From Poecilobothrus nobilitatus (taxonomy: Eukaryota; Arthropoda; Insecta; Diptera; Dolichopodidae): a DNA stretch of 64,000 nucleotides. The notes beneath the pieces are model-generated. The model was given only the letters and a program-made list of their open reading frames with translations, was not told the origin of the DNA and did not search any database. Numbering within the stretch: position 1 is the stretch's first letter; each line of letters begins with the position of its first letter. Below are positions 26,211 to 38,900 of this stretch, piece by piece. The stretch is from NCBI GenBank assembly GCA_947095535.1, contig OX352772.1, positions 316,520,018 through 316,584,017 on the forward strand. Reading direction: 5' to 3'. A program made the position numbers and the translations under genes.

Positions 26211-27379
26211 GTTTTAAATAAAATTTAATCAGACAACAGTAAAGAATACAAAATATATAGGGTTTGATATAAACAGACAGCATTGGTGGTTTTTTTTTTT
26301 TTTCTTTTTTGGAGGCTATTAAAATACATTACATAAATTAAAAATTAATTGTAAATTTTTTTTATGTTCTTAAAATAATTTTGACATCAATTGGGAATTT
26401 TTCAAAAAAAAAAAAAAACGTATCAAGAGATAGGAAAATCTAAATGAAATTTATTTATTATAGTCATTTTCTGAAAAATAGTCATTCTCTTTCATTAAAT
26501 GAAATTTTATAAGTCATTTTCTAAAAGTTTCAATTGAAAATATTATATCAAAACCAAAAAAAAAAAAAAAAAGAAAAATCTTATAACTTATAACGGTAAC
26601 GAAGAAAATTTTAATTATGAAAATAAGATATTCTGAAAATTTCTTAAAGGCATTTATCAAAGTAAATTGTCTACAAAAACTTTGAAATTTAAAACCTTGA
26701 CTTATAAAATTATAATTTTAAAATAAAAAGTTAATTAAACTGAAATTGATAATTTTTTAATTTATGGTCAACCATGAACTCTTTTAAGTTCAAAAATAAT
26801 ATAATTATTGTTAAAATGAAGCAGTTGATCTTTTCGTAGAATTTTCTATGTTAATGCCTCTATATTATTTGCATATAACAGTTCGTAATATCCTTACTAA
26901 TTGTTAAGTTGCTTGTTGCCACCCTCAACAACAACAGTTATTTAGACACTCAATTAAATATGTACTTTGATATTTTCTAAACTAATGAAAGTCATTAACA
27001 TGACGTAATAAATATCTTTCAACTAATTTTGTATACATATATATGTACCTACATAGGATTTCAGATTTAAATTTTATCCTCATTTGCGGTAAAACAAAAT
27101 GAAAAATACATTCAAAATTTTAAAACTAAAATAAAATAAGAATTAATAAAAAAATAATTACTTTATTGAATTTTAAGGAGCGATTCTTTAACAAGAAGAA
27201 TAATTCCATATCAAATGGTAAAACTTCAAAAACCGGAATATCTTATCGAGATTCTTTGATTGCAAAGTTTCTACATTTATCTTCTAATTTAATTTTCTAA
27301 AATTTATTTGCATTGGGTTTACCTCATGAGTACAATTAACAGCTCCCTTTTTTTGTTTTTTATTAGGGAATCCAATATC

Positions 27380-28309
27380 GGTGCCATTGAATATTGCCCT
27401 AAGCAATAAGGCCGAATCGGCTTTATTCTTTTTTTAAAGCGGTAATAAAGCCGAAATCGTGATGTTTTTTTTAAATTAGGTCTTATTAACGCTTCGAAGG
27501 ACAAATAAAATGGAGTCGATCTTATTTCATTTTTACCCTTTTTTCGTTTTGTATTCAAAACATGTTATTTGCCGTGATTACTCTAAAAAAGTTTATTTGT
27601 TTTTTATCGGAAGTTTTTAAAAAATCATGTTTGGCTTCGGGTTGATTAAGTATGTTTGTGTCGGGATATATTACATTTTTCCAGAAAGTTAAGTAAAACA
27701 AATTGGTGTAAAATTAAAATTTTCTGGTAAACTTTCTAGAAAAATGGATATACATATCTTCTTTTATTTATAATTCTTCTTCTTCTTCTAGCCTTAAAAA
27801 AATTAGGGAGAATTATAAGCCATGTTGTTAAAATATTTATGTAAGAAAAATAATTAGGAAAAAATTTGTAATTCGTTACAGTTTAACAGAATTGTGGGTG
27901 CTTTAAGGCAAAAGGGCTCTAAAAATATCGGATATCAGATATTTATATTCCTGGCCATTATTATGGGCCATTCATTCCTCACACTTTTTAGAATATATTT
28001 TTATCAAAATAACCATATCAAATATAATAACAAAAATTATCCAGTTTTAATACTTTTAGTAATAAAACCATTTATTATTCAGCATATGTTAAATTACACC
28101 CAAAAAAAAATTTTTTATAATAAAAATATAGTTCGATTATATTTACTTTACGATTTCGGCATTATTTCTTAATTATATTTTCTTCATTATTTCGAATTTT
28201 AAAACGGCAACAAGACTGGATTTGAAAATAAAAAAAATGTGATTCAGATTTTATTTTTCAGTCGGAAAAAGGAATCAAATTATTTCTTCGGGCATTATTT
28301 CAGGGCACC
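27380..28309. mobile_element. DNA transposon relic with 30-bp TIRs
   Basis: A 930-bp element bounded by inverted repeats. The left end reads GGTGCCATTGAATATTGCCC. The reverse complement of the right end reads GGTGCCCTGAAATAATGCCC. Over the first 30 bases 24 are identical. Inside the left end is a 23-bp near-palindrome centred on GGCCGAATCGGC (27405-27427). A further internal GGTGCTTTAAGGC (27893) resembles the termini. The 92-residue frame at 27894-28172 has no transposase motif, so it is probably non-autonomous or badly decayed. No convincing target-site duplication was found and GGTGCC ends do not identify a superfamily for me. Confidence 0.6.
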
Positions 28310-28409
28310 TAATTATCTATTTACCTAACACTTAAAACTAGACATGATTTCACTTGTTTAAATGTAGTGGGTGAAAAATAAAAATATTTTATTAGATTAT
28401 CATATACTC

Positions 28410-28431
28410 TATATATATATATATATATATT
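28410..28431. repeat. (AT)n microsatellite
   Basis: An AT dinucleotide run of about 22 bp located 100 bp beyond the TIR element. Confidence 0.95.
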
Positions 28432-28708
28432 TAATTATATCAGCAGGTATTGCAATTAAACATTTATGTAAGTAGTTGATTAAAACCCAAATTACTTTAG
28501 GAGTATATAAATTACGTGAATAAATGAAATAAATCTAGAAATTGATTTTTACATTTTTTTTTTTTTAATATACTATTGACATTTAATGATCGTTCTATTT
28601 CTTTATGTCTGCTATTCAAATTAATTTTTGTCCCAAACAGAAAAAAAAAAAATAATAAAAAATATTTACAAAAAAGAAACTAGGAGTCTACTAGCTTTAG
28701 GGTATTCC

Positions 28709-28729
28709 TTTTTCCTTAAAAAGGAAAAA
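28709..28729. repeat. short perfect hairpin
   Basis: TTTTTCCTT and AAGGAAAAA are 9-bp perfect arms around AAA, preceded by TAGGGTATTCC. A very similar hairpin lies at 29210. Confidence 0.7.
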
Positions 28730-29209
28730 CTTGTTTTTTTTTTTTTTCTTTCATACCGATAGTAATAATTGTAGGATAGCTGTAGTTAAATTGCTTGTAC
28801 TTTTTAAGTTGAGTTTTTCGGTACAATGGAGTCCTTTATTATTAGTTGTTCTACTCGTTAAATTTTCTTGATTGTCCTTCTCTGTCTAATAAAAAAAAAA
28901 AAAAAAAATTTCAGGAATTTAAACACACATGTCCGTATACAAAATATTATATGATTGAAAAAAAAAAAAAACAAAAACTAAAGTTCATTGTTCTAAATTT
29001 TTTTACTTTTTATGTCCCTTTTATTTAATTTTTTTTTTGGTTCCATTTTAAATATTAGAATCGTTTAAGGCATTTAACTGAGAAAACAAATTTAATGATG
29101 TCCGTTTAAATAAAAAGGTAACATTTAACGATAATAAATTTTAAATTTGTGTATGCAAGTTACAGAAAAAAAAAAACCTTGAGAGAAAAAAAAGGGTAAT
29201 GCAATCTCC

Positions 29210-29230
29210 TTTTTTCTTAAAAAGAAAAAA
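29210..29230. repeat. short perfect hairpin
   Basis: TTTTTTCTT and AAGAAAAAA are perfect 9-bp arms around AAA, preceded by AAGGGTAATGCAATCTCC. The resemblance to 28709-28729, including the upstream GGGTA, suggests a shared origin or a small dispersed repeat. Confidence 0.65.
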
Positions 29231-31908
29231 ACTGTTACAATAAAGATCAAGAAAATGGCTAGACATTCAAGGAAAATTTTTATTTTTTGTAAGGACGTGA
29301 TATGAAAATTTTTTTCTTTTTTTGAAGAAAACCATAATCAAATTAGTGGTTCTAAATTTCATTCGCTGAGAATTGTTTTTTTTTTTTTTTTTTTGGTTTT
29401 TTAAGATTCATTTATATTTCTCATTTATATTCTCGAAAATTTTTTATTTTAAGTTTTATCATATATCAAAATATCAAAGATTATAAAAATTTTTCATATG
29501 AAAAATATCGAGCAACTGAATTAAATTACTAAGCTAAAATTTAAAAATCTATAGATGTAGCTAACTTAAAAATAAGTAATGGATATGAAATATTTACATA
29601 AACTGTTAAAACTTAAAATAACACTTTTTTAATTAAAACATTCAGGTATAGGTCTTTAATTAAAAGCTAATTAATAGAAACAATGAAAATTCATATAATT
29701 ATATTTAGTCAAAACTATAGGTTTTTTATAGAAGTCCCGTCCGTATCTGTACTAAATCTACATATTTTTTATTCTGTCTTAATTATTTATTTTATCAAAT
29801 TCATCGAAAGCTTAAAAAATGACAGAAAAGTCAAGGCCTTTACAATTTTCTTTAAAAGTTTATATTTCATACTTAAAAAAAAAAAAATATCTTTACAAAA
29901 AATTAACTAATTAACCCATTATTTAACCAAAATATTAATCCTCAGTATAAATGGAAAAGAAGAACATTCTAAAAAAAAATTTCTTAAGATAAAAATAAAG
30001 AAATAATAAATTAAAAAATATTTATCACTCCACATTCTGTTCTATTTCTGTTATTTCTGTAAATATTTATACAAAAGATAAAAAAAAAAAAGAGAACATA
30101 ACAGGATGAAATAACATTAACTAACGGAGTTTTGTTTTAAGTTATACTGTTTTTTTTTTTTTTTTTTTTGAGTTTTTAAAGGAACCAACTAAGAATAAAT
30201 AATTCATTCATCACTTCTGTAGTTCTGTTATGAATGTAATGTGGTTTTTATTTTTTGTTTTTGTTTTTTGCTTTTGAGTGAATTTTCCTTAAGGGAGTCT
30301 TTTAACTAAAATACACAATCAACGGAAAAATTTATAACAAATTGGTACGAAAAATTAAAAACACAAGAAAAAAATATATAAAAAAAACCCTGAACATTTA
30401 AATTACAGCTTTAAACGGTACTTTGTGCAAAAATGATAGCACAATGGTGATGATAATGAGCTGATAGAAAAAAGAAAAGAAAACAAAACAAAAAAAAAAT
30501 TAAAAAGAAAAAACTTAAAATGCATTCATCACTATATATTTCTATCCTTTTCTTTTTCTTAGACAGTTGCTTGTATTTATTGCACCATTTTAACTCTAAT
30601 TTTGTAATTTGTTTTTTTTTCTCTTTTAGTTTTTTATTATAACAGTAATTTTTTTCTTGTGTTATTATTTTCCGTTTTTTTTTTTTTTATTTAATTTTTA
30701 GTTTTATTCTCTTTTGATTATTTCAAAGAGTCTTGTTATATAGTGGAAATTGGAGTGCTGTGTAGATAAATTTTCTTAGCTTTAAATATATAATAGTTTT
30801 ATTAATAATTCAGTTATTTTTTTTGCGGTTTTTATTCAACAGGATTTATTAAAATTAATTATTACATATTTAAATGAAAAAAATTAAAAAAAAAAAAAAA
30901 AAAAAAAAAGGGTAAAGGTTGACGTACCATAATTTAAAACAAAAAAAAAAAAAAGATTATTATTTTTATTTCAACCATTTTCAGATTTGATCACTGTCGG
31001 TTTAACTTCGAATAATTTTTTTTTTTTGAGCTGTCAAAATTTTGTTAGATTCCACTATTTGTCATTTTTGCACATGACTTGCCATATTATGTGTTTTTAT
31101 ACTTTTCTTAAACTTTTTTAAGTTAAATTTTTGAATCTGAAATTTTAAATTTAAATTTAAGTGGATAAAAATTGTTTTTTGTTGCTTTTTGTGACAAAAA
31201 AATATTTGTATATATATTGTTAAAAATAACTTGTTGTGATGGAACTAAATTTATTATCAAACAAAAAAACAATTGTCATGACTTTATATAAAAAGTAAAT
31301 AGGTATTTTTTAATACAGAATATATATGTAAATATGTATATCAATCGATATTATATTCTTACTTTCTCATATTTTTAGTGTGCCGCTCTATATTGAAGAT
31401 CAATAGTATCGAAAATCATCAAATGGAGTATACAGTATCTTTTTGGATTTTGAATCCTGCTTCTGACTAACTATCAGTTTTTATTAAGAATTATTTAACT
31501 CTTTTGTAATTCAAATATAGAAATATGTAAATTAAAGAAGTTATATATGTACTTAATTTTTAATTAAATATATTTGTTTTGTTAATTCAAAAAATTGATG
31601 TAAAGTTAAAAAAGAAAAAGTAATCATATTACAATTTTAAATAAAAACAAAATTAAAATAATTTCAGTTTTTCTATTTACATATGTACTTTACAACTTAA
31701 ACAACAAAAAAAAAATGCAAAAATCCAAAAGAAAAACAACATTACGTGAGATATGGTGGTCCTGAAGTGAAACAAGACCACTTTTCGAAAGGTCGAGGCG
31801 CCACCGAAAAATAACGTAAGTTGGCCATCTATAGTGGTATATCTTATCTATATGGATTTGTGTGCCTATTACAGGTACCACTTTTTCTGTCGGATCGGAG
31901 TAATTTTA

Positions 31909-31945
31909 TGTGACAACTAATCATATTTGGTGTGACAACTAATCA
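31909..31945. repeat. two-copy 22-bp direct repeat
   Basis: TGTGACAACTAATCA is perfectly repeated at 31909-31923 and 31931-31945. The region just before it (31741-31905) is unusually rich in G and C for this window (AAGGTCGAGGCGCCACC near 31789-31805) and may be an old retroelement piece, but no domain was identified. Confidence 0.85.
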
Positions 31946-32669
31946 AATTTCCTATTTTCTGAAGATATGCATTTTCTTTTTTCGTAAAATGACAAACCTT
32001 GATATTTCAAAAACGAAATATGTTTTTTAATGAAGACACTTTCCATTGCTAAAATCGAATTTTATTTTGAAATTTGTTAAGGTGAAAAATTTTAACAAAA
32101 TTTAAAGGATTTTAAGAAAAAAAAAAATTTTTTTTTTGAAATTTTACCAAGGCGATAAGTTTATTATTTAATTTACATCCATTTGAGTGATTAAATTTTA
32201 CAACTGTAAATAAAATGAAAACATCTACATATATAAAACTAACTGCATATTTTGGAATAATAAAACTATTCTTTATAACTTTTACATAAAACAAAAAAAG
32301 TCCACAAATTGACATTTATATCCTTAATACCAAGACTCTCTTTGTGAAATTGTCATAAAAAAAAAAAAAAAAATATCAACAAAATTTAAGATATCTTAAA
32401 AAAATGAAACAAATTGAAATTAATGACTTTAAAATATAAAATGATAAAAAAAACAAAAAGAAAATTTCAATTAACTTTAATTGTAGAATACATATAAGTA
32501 AAAAAAGGAAATAAGAAGTAATTATACATAGTTTTCTCTTTCTTTTCCCAAATTTCAATTAAAGAAAAACAAATATAATAAGGATGTGGTTTGAATGCTG
32601 CCAGAGATAAAATTTAAGCATTATAAAAAATATGTATCTTAAAGGATATTTTTTAATCATCTAAATTTA

Positions 32670-33814
32670 CAGGTAGCACTCGATTAACGCGGTAGATTTC
32701 TTCCTAAAAAACTACCCGTAAATCAAAACCGCGCTATTCAAGACATGAAATCCATCCATTGAAAAAAAGGTCAATTGGTTTCACAAAATATTTTTTATTT
32801 TTATTTATTTAGTTCTTAAAATTAAAATGAACTTAAAAAAATGATAACAATAATAAAAACATAAAAAATCCGAATAATAAAAAAAATAAATTTTTAATAC
32901 ACAAAAAAAATTAAAAGGAAACCAATAAAAAATAATCTTTTTTCAGATTCCTGCAACATATTCTTTTTTACAAAACTAATCCTTAGTATAGTTGCTGTTT
33001 TGGAAGCATAAATGTGCTTTCATAACATGCGTTAGTTAATAAAATAATGTCAACTGGTGTCGGTTTTCGTTTGTGTGTAAATTGAGAATCAGCTATTTTT
33101 TCAGGAGGTAAAATTGGAATTTTAGACTTCTAGAGATGTCAGGATCGTTTTCTCTTATCAAACTTTACGGGTTGAAATTTATGCCTTATTCAAGGTTTTT
33201 GCGGAAAAGTTTTTAATAAATTATTCTTCCATTTCGCCTTCAGATAAATTTCAATTTATGTCTTCAATCATGAAAACTAAATATTCTTCAGTTATCAAGA
33301 TAGTTAATTATTAAGTTTTCTCAAAATATCGCAACCTTCACATCTAACAGAATGCACAAGTTCTACAATTTTGTTACTATTTTATTGATTTCAGTATTCA
33401 CAGATTCAATATCAAATGAAACCACAAATATCAGGCCGCAATTTTTTACAATATCCTTTAAGAGTTGTAGTTTTTATTTTACTCGCAGATTGCCCAATAA
33501 GTCAACAGTTGAACATGGTGTAACTCTTACATATGTTTTTTGTCAATGATTATATGTACATATATTTTTGATTCTATAATTATAACTTACATAATATGTT
33601 ATTTGTCTATGCTTACGCAAGAGATTATAGAATATGCATATACAACGTATTATAGATCATTTTTTCTAGGATTTTAAGTAAAAAAAAAAAAGATCAAAAT
33701 TTTTCCACGTAAAATCGAAACCTTTAGCGAGTTATTTAAAATAGATTACACATTTTTCTCAGCGTAAAAGCAAAACCGAGTTATTAAAAAGCTGCATCAA
33801 TCGTGCGTTACCTC
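32670..33814 (-). mobile_element. Tigger/Jerky-like DNA transposon relic
   Basis: A 1,145-bp element flanked by TA at 32668-32669 and 33815-33816. The left end is CAGGTAGCACTCGATTAACG. The reverse complement of the right end is GAGGTAACGCACGATTGATG, and 16 of the first 24 positions agree. On the minus strand, near 33460-33525, the text SASKIKTTTLKGYCKKLRPD is open. It resembles the 'ttl.naWkkL.P' segment near the C terminus of pogo/Tigger/Jerky DDE transposases. Frames around it are broken and the catalytic core was not found, so this is an internally deleted or eroded copy. The 65-residue plus frame at 33352 is its shadow. Confidence 0.6.
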
Positions 33815-34379
33815 TATTTTACGTACGTAAACATAATATGCACAACTTGTAAAATTAACTGATGTAGAAAATAAATCGCATATACTTAAATTTATAATAA
33901 ATGATAAAAAATTTAATTTTTTTTATTTTTACAAGAAAAATATTCATGAAAAGTTAAAATATTTTCATCAGATGAATACTGCTGCTTGACTGCAATTTAA
34001 TGTAAAGTTCATATTTCAATTAAAAAAAAAAATTAAAATAATGTTTTTAATAATAATTAATATTAATTACTTTTGCTTTTCTTGGTTTGTTTTTGGTTTT
34101 TAAAATGATATAAATATCTTAATTGAATTTCATAATTAAATTACTAAAAAAAAAAAAAAAAATTGAAATTCACTAGGGTTTTAAGATAATATTTTTAATT
34201 TATTTCAATATACATACATAATTATATTATTTTCTCTTATATATTATATACATATATGTATGAGTAGAATTATATGCATGGTATCAAAGATTTTGTTAAT
34301 TCTTAAAATTTAAATGAAAAAATCTTGTTCAACTGGAAATATTTTATTATTTTATATCTTCTAGAGTAAATCAGAATTA

Positions 34380-34975
34380 ACTATTGGCTCTTGTAGTTGG
34401 CGCTGACGCTAAAAGCACAAATGTCAAAAATAAAAAGCATAATATAATAAGCATGTTTGTCGTACGAGTGGTTGTAGCTAGCAATGCTTTTGATATTTCA
34501 GTTAAGTTTAACTAACTTATTACTTTTTGTCATTAGTTTGACAGCAATTTTGACAGTTATTAAAACTATCAAGAAAAAAACATATAACATAATGCAGCGG
34601 AATGCCACATTAAACAAAATTCAATTATGTTAAAATAAAATTCTAGAAATGATGGATAATCTACCATAGGTACTTTTCCACCAACATACTTCACACATTA
34701 TCAAATACAATATTAACAAAGGAAAAAATTTATTTAATTTCAGAAAAATTTCAAATTAAATGTCAGAATTCAAATTACAATCACATTAATGCGATTTGCT
34801 TATGTCAATCTTTAGATATTTACTTTTTTTTTTCTTATCCTATTAATTATCAGTATATAAGGCACTTAAAAATCCATGAGATATTGTTGTTTAAAAACTT
34901 ATTGTAACCCTTAGAATTAATAAGCACCAATAAGCATATTAATAAACTTATGTTTAAATAAATAAATAAATAAAA
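34380..34975. repeat. possible degraded repeat ending in (AAAT)n
   Basis: GTTGGCGCTGACGCTAAAAG at 34397-34416 and several TTTGACA motifs stand out from the low-complexity background. The segment ends with AATAAACTTATG and an (AAAT)4 run at 34956-34974, the type of 3' end often left by non-LTR retrotransposition. No domain or duplication was found. Confidence 0.25.
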
Positions 34976-35861
34976 AAACAAAAATTAAATTATAAAATAC
35001 AATACAAAGCACACTTCGAAAATTTTATAAATTGCATTTTTGTCAATTAAAAAAATACAAAGTACATGTGATATACTGGAGCTGCATTATAAAAATCATA
35101 GTCAGTTACAAAAATTAACTGCAAGCATCACCGCAACATTCTAGTTTACGCTTAATAGTTTTTGAATCAAAAGATTATGGTTACCATACTATAAAACATT
35201 TCATCGAATTGATTTTTCAATAGGAGAAACTTAAGACGCAAATGTGTGTGTTTTTTTTTCTAATAGGAATTTTTTTTAAAAAATAAAAATTGATAGTTTA
35301 ATTATTTAAAGATCTTAAAAAATTCTTAAATAAAAGTTAACTGAAATGCCAAATTTAAAATTTTTCTTGATTACTTCTGCTGAAAATCAATGCAATTATC
35401 TCTTAATAATTTTTTACGCGTTTCTTAATAATTTCGTTAGAACTAAAAATTTAATCGAAAGTAGATAAATAGCGTAATCACACTCTTCTGTTAATTTTCG
35501 ATAGTACTTTTACTATATTAAATGGATTGTAATAAATTTAAAAAGCCTGTGTAAATTTAAATATTCCATTTGTACAGAAAATTAAACCATTTGTTGTAAT
35601 TTTGGGGAAATAATTTTTTATAGTTTTGTTTAAATTTACATAATTTTTACTATACACTGTAATTTACAATTTTTTTATTTAATTCTTATATTAAAGTTTT
35701 ATAATAAATTGTTTTGAATTGCACTCAAAGTATAGTTTTTCCATTATAATCGATTGTAACATAATTTACAACGAAAACTTTTTTACTCAGACTCAGAATA
35801 AAAAAATTTTCTTTAGAAAAATATGAACTTTATTTAAAGATAAAGATAAAGATAATTTTTA

Positions 35862-35984
35862 GTTCGAATGAATAAAACTGAGCTTGAACTCAAATATCAT
35901 TTTTTCAAACAAAAATGTGAGTTAAATTTTTATTTGAAAAAGTAAACCTCACTCAGTTCAAGTTAAGTTTTATTTACTCGCGCC
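35862..35984. repeat. 123-nt imperfect fold-back (hairpin MITE-like)
   Basis: Almost the whole segment pairs with itself. The outer arm AATAAAACTGAGCTTGAACT (near 35871-35890) matches the reverse complement of the far arm, AATAAAACTTAACTTGAACT. The inner arm TTTTTCAAACAAAAAT pairs with ATTTTTATTTGAAAAA, with one mismatch in 16. The centre lies near 35921 and leaves almost no loop. It may be a small fold-back transposon or a processed RNA hairpin. Sequence alone does not decide. Confidence 0.65.
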
Positions 35985-35999
35985 TTTAAGTATGCATGT

Positions 36000-38900
36000 A
36001 CTTTGAAAATTTTTACGTTTGTTTGAAATATATGTTTATACACTCATTTTAAAAATGTAACTAAATAATTTCATTAAATAAAATTCTTTTTTCGTTGATT
36101 AAAATACAAAAATATGATAAATTAAAAAGAAATTGCAAACTGAATAAAAAAATATTATTAATTATTAAAAAACATTAAATTATAAACAACCAAACATATA
36201 AGGACCCAAAAATAAAGCCAGCTCTCTAATTGATAAAAAAACTTAATATCTTTTAGATTTTGTTTTAATTTTCTTAACTGTCTGGAGTAGTGGTTGTTAC
36301 TGTTATATTTTTTACACTATAAAAAAATAAACATTAGTTTTTTAATTTGCTCTTCGCTTTATTTTTTTTCCGTTCTTTATTTTGGTATTAAATGGGTGTT
36401 TTATTTTATTTTATAAAACATTTTTTATTTTATGTATTTTATTTCTTGTTCTTTTTTTTATTTTTATCATTATTATTAATTTACAATTTTTTGTATGTTA
36501 TAAATCCTAAAAAAACAATGACACTTATAGTCTGATCCTGAATGATGATAGTCCACATAGAAAATATATAAAAATAGAAAAATAACAAAAAAAAAAAAAA
36601 AAAACAAAGTAGTAAAAAATATAACATTGAAATAAATGAAACTAAATTATAGTTACTTTTTTAAGTCGCCCACTACTATAAAAAAAAAAAAAAAAAAACC
36701 ATAACAGTATAATGTTTTTTATTTTTTTTTTATTGTGTCGAACAAACTCATTGTTATATGCATCGTTTATACCGATCAAAACCAAAAAAAAAAAAATTAA
36801 ATAAAAGTTTTTAATAAAAAAACATTATAACGGGATCCATGCTTTTTTTTTCTTTTTTTTTTTTTTCGTTTTATACAGCTGCAATAAAAAGAAAAACAAC
36901 AGGATAACGACAAAATAAAGAAACATAAGAACAAACAAAACAAAAAAAACACAAAAAGAAAAATGATTGTCCTGATAGTCCTTGTATTTAGTCCTTATAA
37001 AAAAGAGATTTACGTCAGGTACAATACTGCTTATCGTGTTTTAGTTTAATTTTTTGCTTTTTGTAGTTTTTCATTTTCTGTTTAGAGTGACCAGCTATAT
37101 AAATAATTTTAATGAACAGATTATATTTATTAACTATAATAAAATTATATCCCTCTCTTATCCAAATATGATGTAAATATTTTTCCACACTATAATTAAC
37201 AACTACATAAGATTTGCCCTGTAGATAAAGCAGCTCTGGTAGCTTTTTTATTGATGATTAGAATATTAAATGGAGGTATAAACTAACAACTATTCTTATT
37301 GAATTTATCTGAAATCTGTATACATATATGAATACTGCAAAAATTTACTCTAAGCAAGATAACTGCAACTAGGAGGCTACTGCTTTACGGAAAATAAACG
37401 GAAAAAAAATAAACAAAAATGAACCCATTAAAGATTTTTAGTTGTTTTAAGATAATAAACCTGACAGAAGTTTTATAAGTGCAGGCAAAATCCATAATAA
37501 GCAAGTATAGGCGGATCACAATAAATCTGTATTAAAACTTGCAGTGTTGCCTTTAAAATTAATATTGTATATTTTTTATAAAAAAGTATCAGAGATTGAA
37601 CAATTTTTGTAGGCAGTTCTAACACATTTATATCACTTATATATTTTTACGCTACATTAAAAACGATTAGTGTTCTACCAATATATGGATCGTATACAAA
37701 AGGACGCATTAAAATTTAAATTTTTAAAGAGCAAAATGTGGTTAGGTGCATTATCTGGAGCTAATGGATATCAAAGAAAAGAAAATTAACAAAATAAATG
37801 GTTACTTTATTTTAGATTTATTTTGTTCTGTTCAAACGTTTCGTTTTTTTTTTCCTTTTGTTGGCATTCTGAAAAGCTCAGCTGTTGATAATAAAGAGGT
37901 AGAATTAAAAGATAAAAATTCTAATGTAGATGTAAAAAATGTAAATGTATTTATTTAATATACAGATATATTCAAATAGAAGATTTAAAATATTTTAATA
38001 TTCTTTTCGTTTTTTTTTTTATTCTTTTGTAAAAAAACAGCAATTGTGAATTGCTTACAAAAAAAAAAAAAAAACAAAAACAAAAAAAAACAATTATCAA
38101 ATGTACCATGAAATTAAAGTGTTTATGTACACATTTATTAAAGGAATAAAATAAAAATAACAATAAAAAAAAAACAAAGTTAAATAATTGTATTTTTTTA
38201 TATATGTATGTTTGCATGTATATATATATAATGTCCTTACTGTTTGATAATCTTTATTGTGTGTTATTAAAGGACCTTTGTTTTAAATAAAATATACAAA
38301 AAAAAAATTAAAATTAAATAATGAACGACAAGATAATGACATGTTTTGTGAACTGTTGCTGTTTAAATATTTTGTATTTTAGTTTTTGAAAACTGAAAGT
38401 GTCTTTAAAAACCAAAAAAAAAAAAAAAAAAAATCTTTTAAAATTATCATACTTTTCTGAAGTATGAAGTGAGAAAGATTTTGATGAAAATTTTATTATT
38501 TATTGTATAATTTTTTAAAAACGTCATACTTTCCACAAAATATTGTTCTATTATATTTTGAAAAAAACTGCATAAATTTTTCATTTGACAAAAATACAAA
38601 AATCATACCTCTAAAATTGAATAGATAATCAAATAAACTTATACTAAAATAGTGTCTATCTAAATTAGAATATTATCACTCGTATAATAAGGATCTTCAC
38701 GTAAAAGTGCATCGAAGGATATTAAAATTTAAAAATGCTTCATTATGTCAATGACCCAATGCAATTTATTTGTTGTACGACTTAAATAAATTGCAAAGTA
38801 AAAATTACAGATAACGAAAATGTTGATTGATGTAAGGAATATGTTTATTGGTTAGTTCTAAAAATTTTGATTGAATTCTTTTAAAAAATGTTAATTTGTA

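Larger units (their letters stand above)
28450..31700. other. AT-rich noncoding stretch
   Basis: Low-complexity DNA without a supportable gene. It contains two similar small hairpins (28709 and 29210) and a 24-base A run at 30886-30909. Frames at 28846 and 29683 are A/T-tract artefacts. Confidence 0.6.

Noticed and set aside
27319..27558. 79-residue minus-strand ORF
   Set aside because: Overlaps the terminal inverted repeat of the 27380-28309 element.
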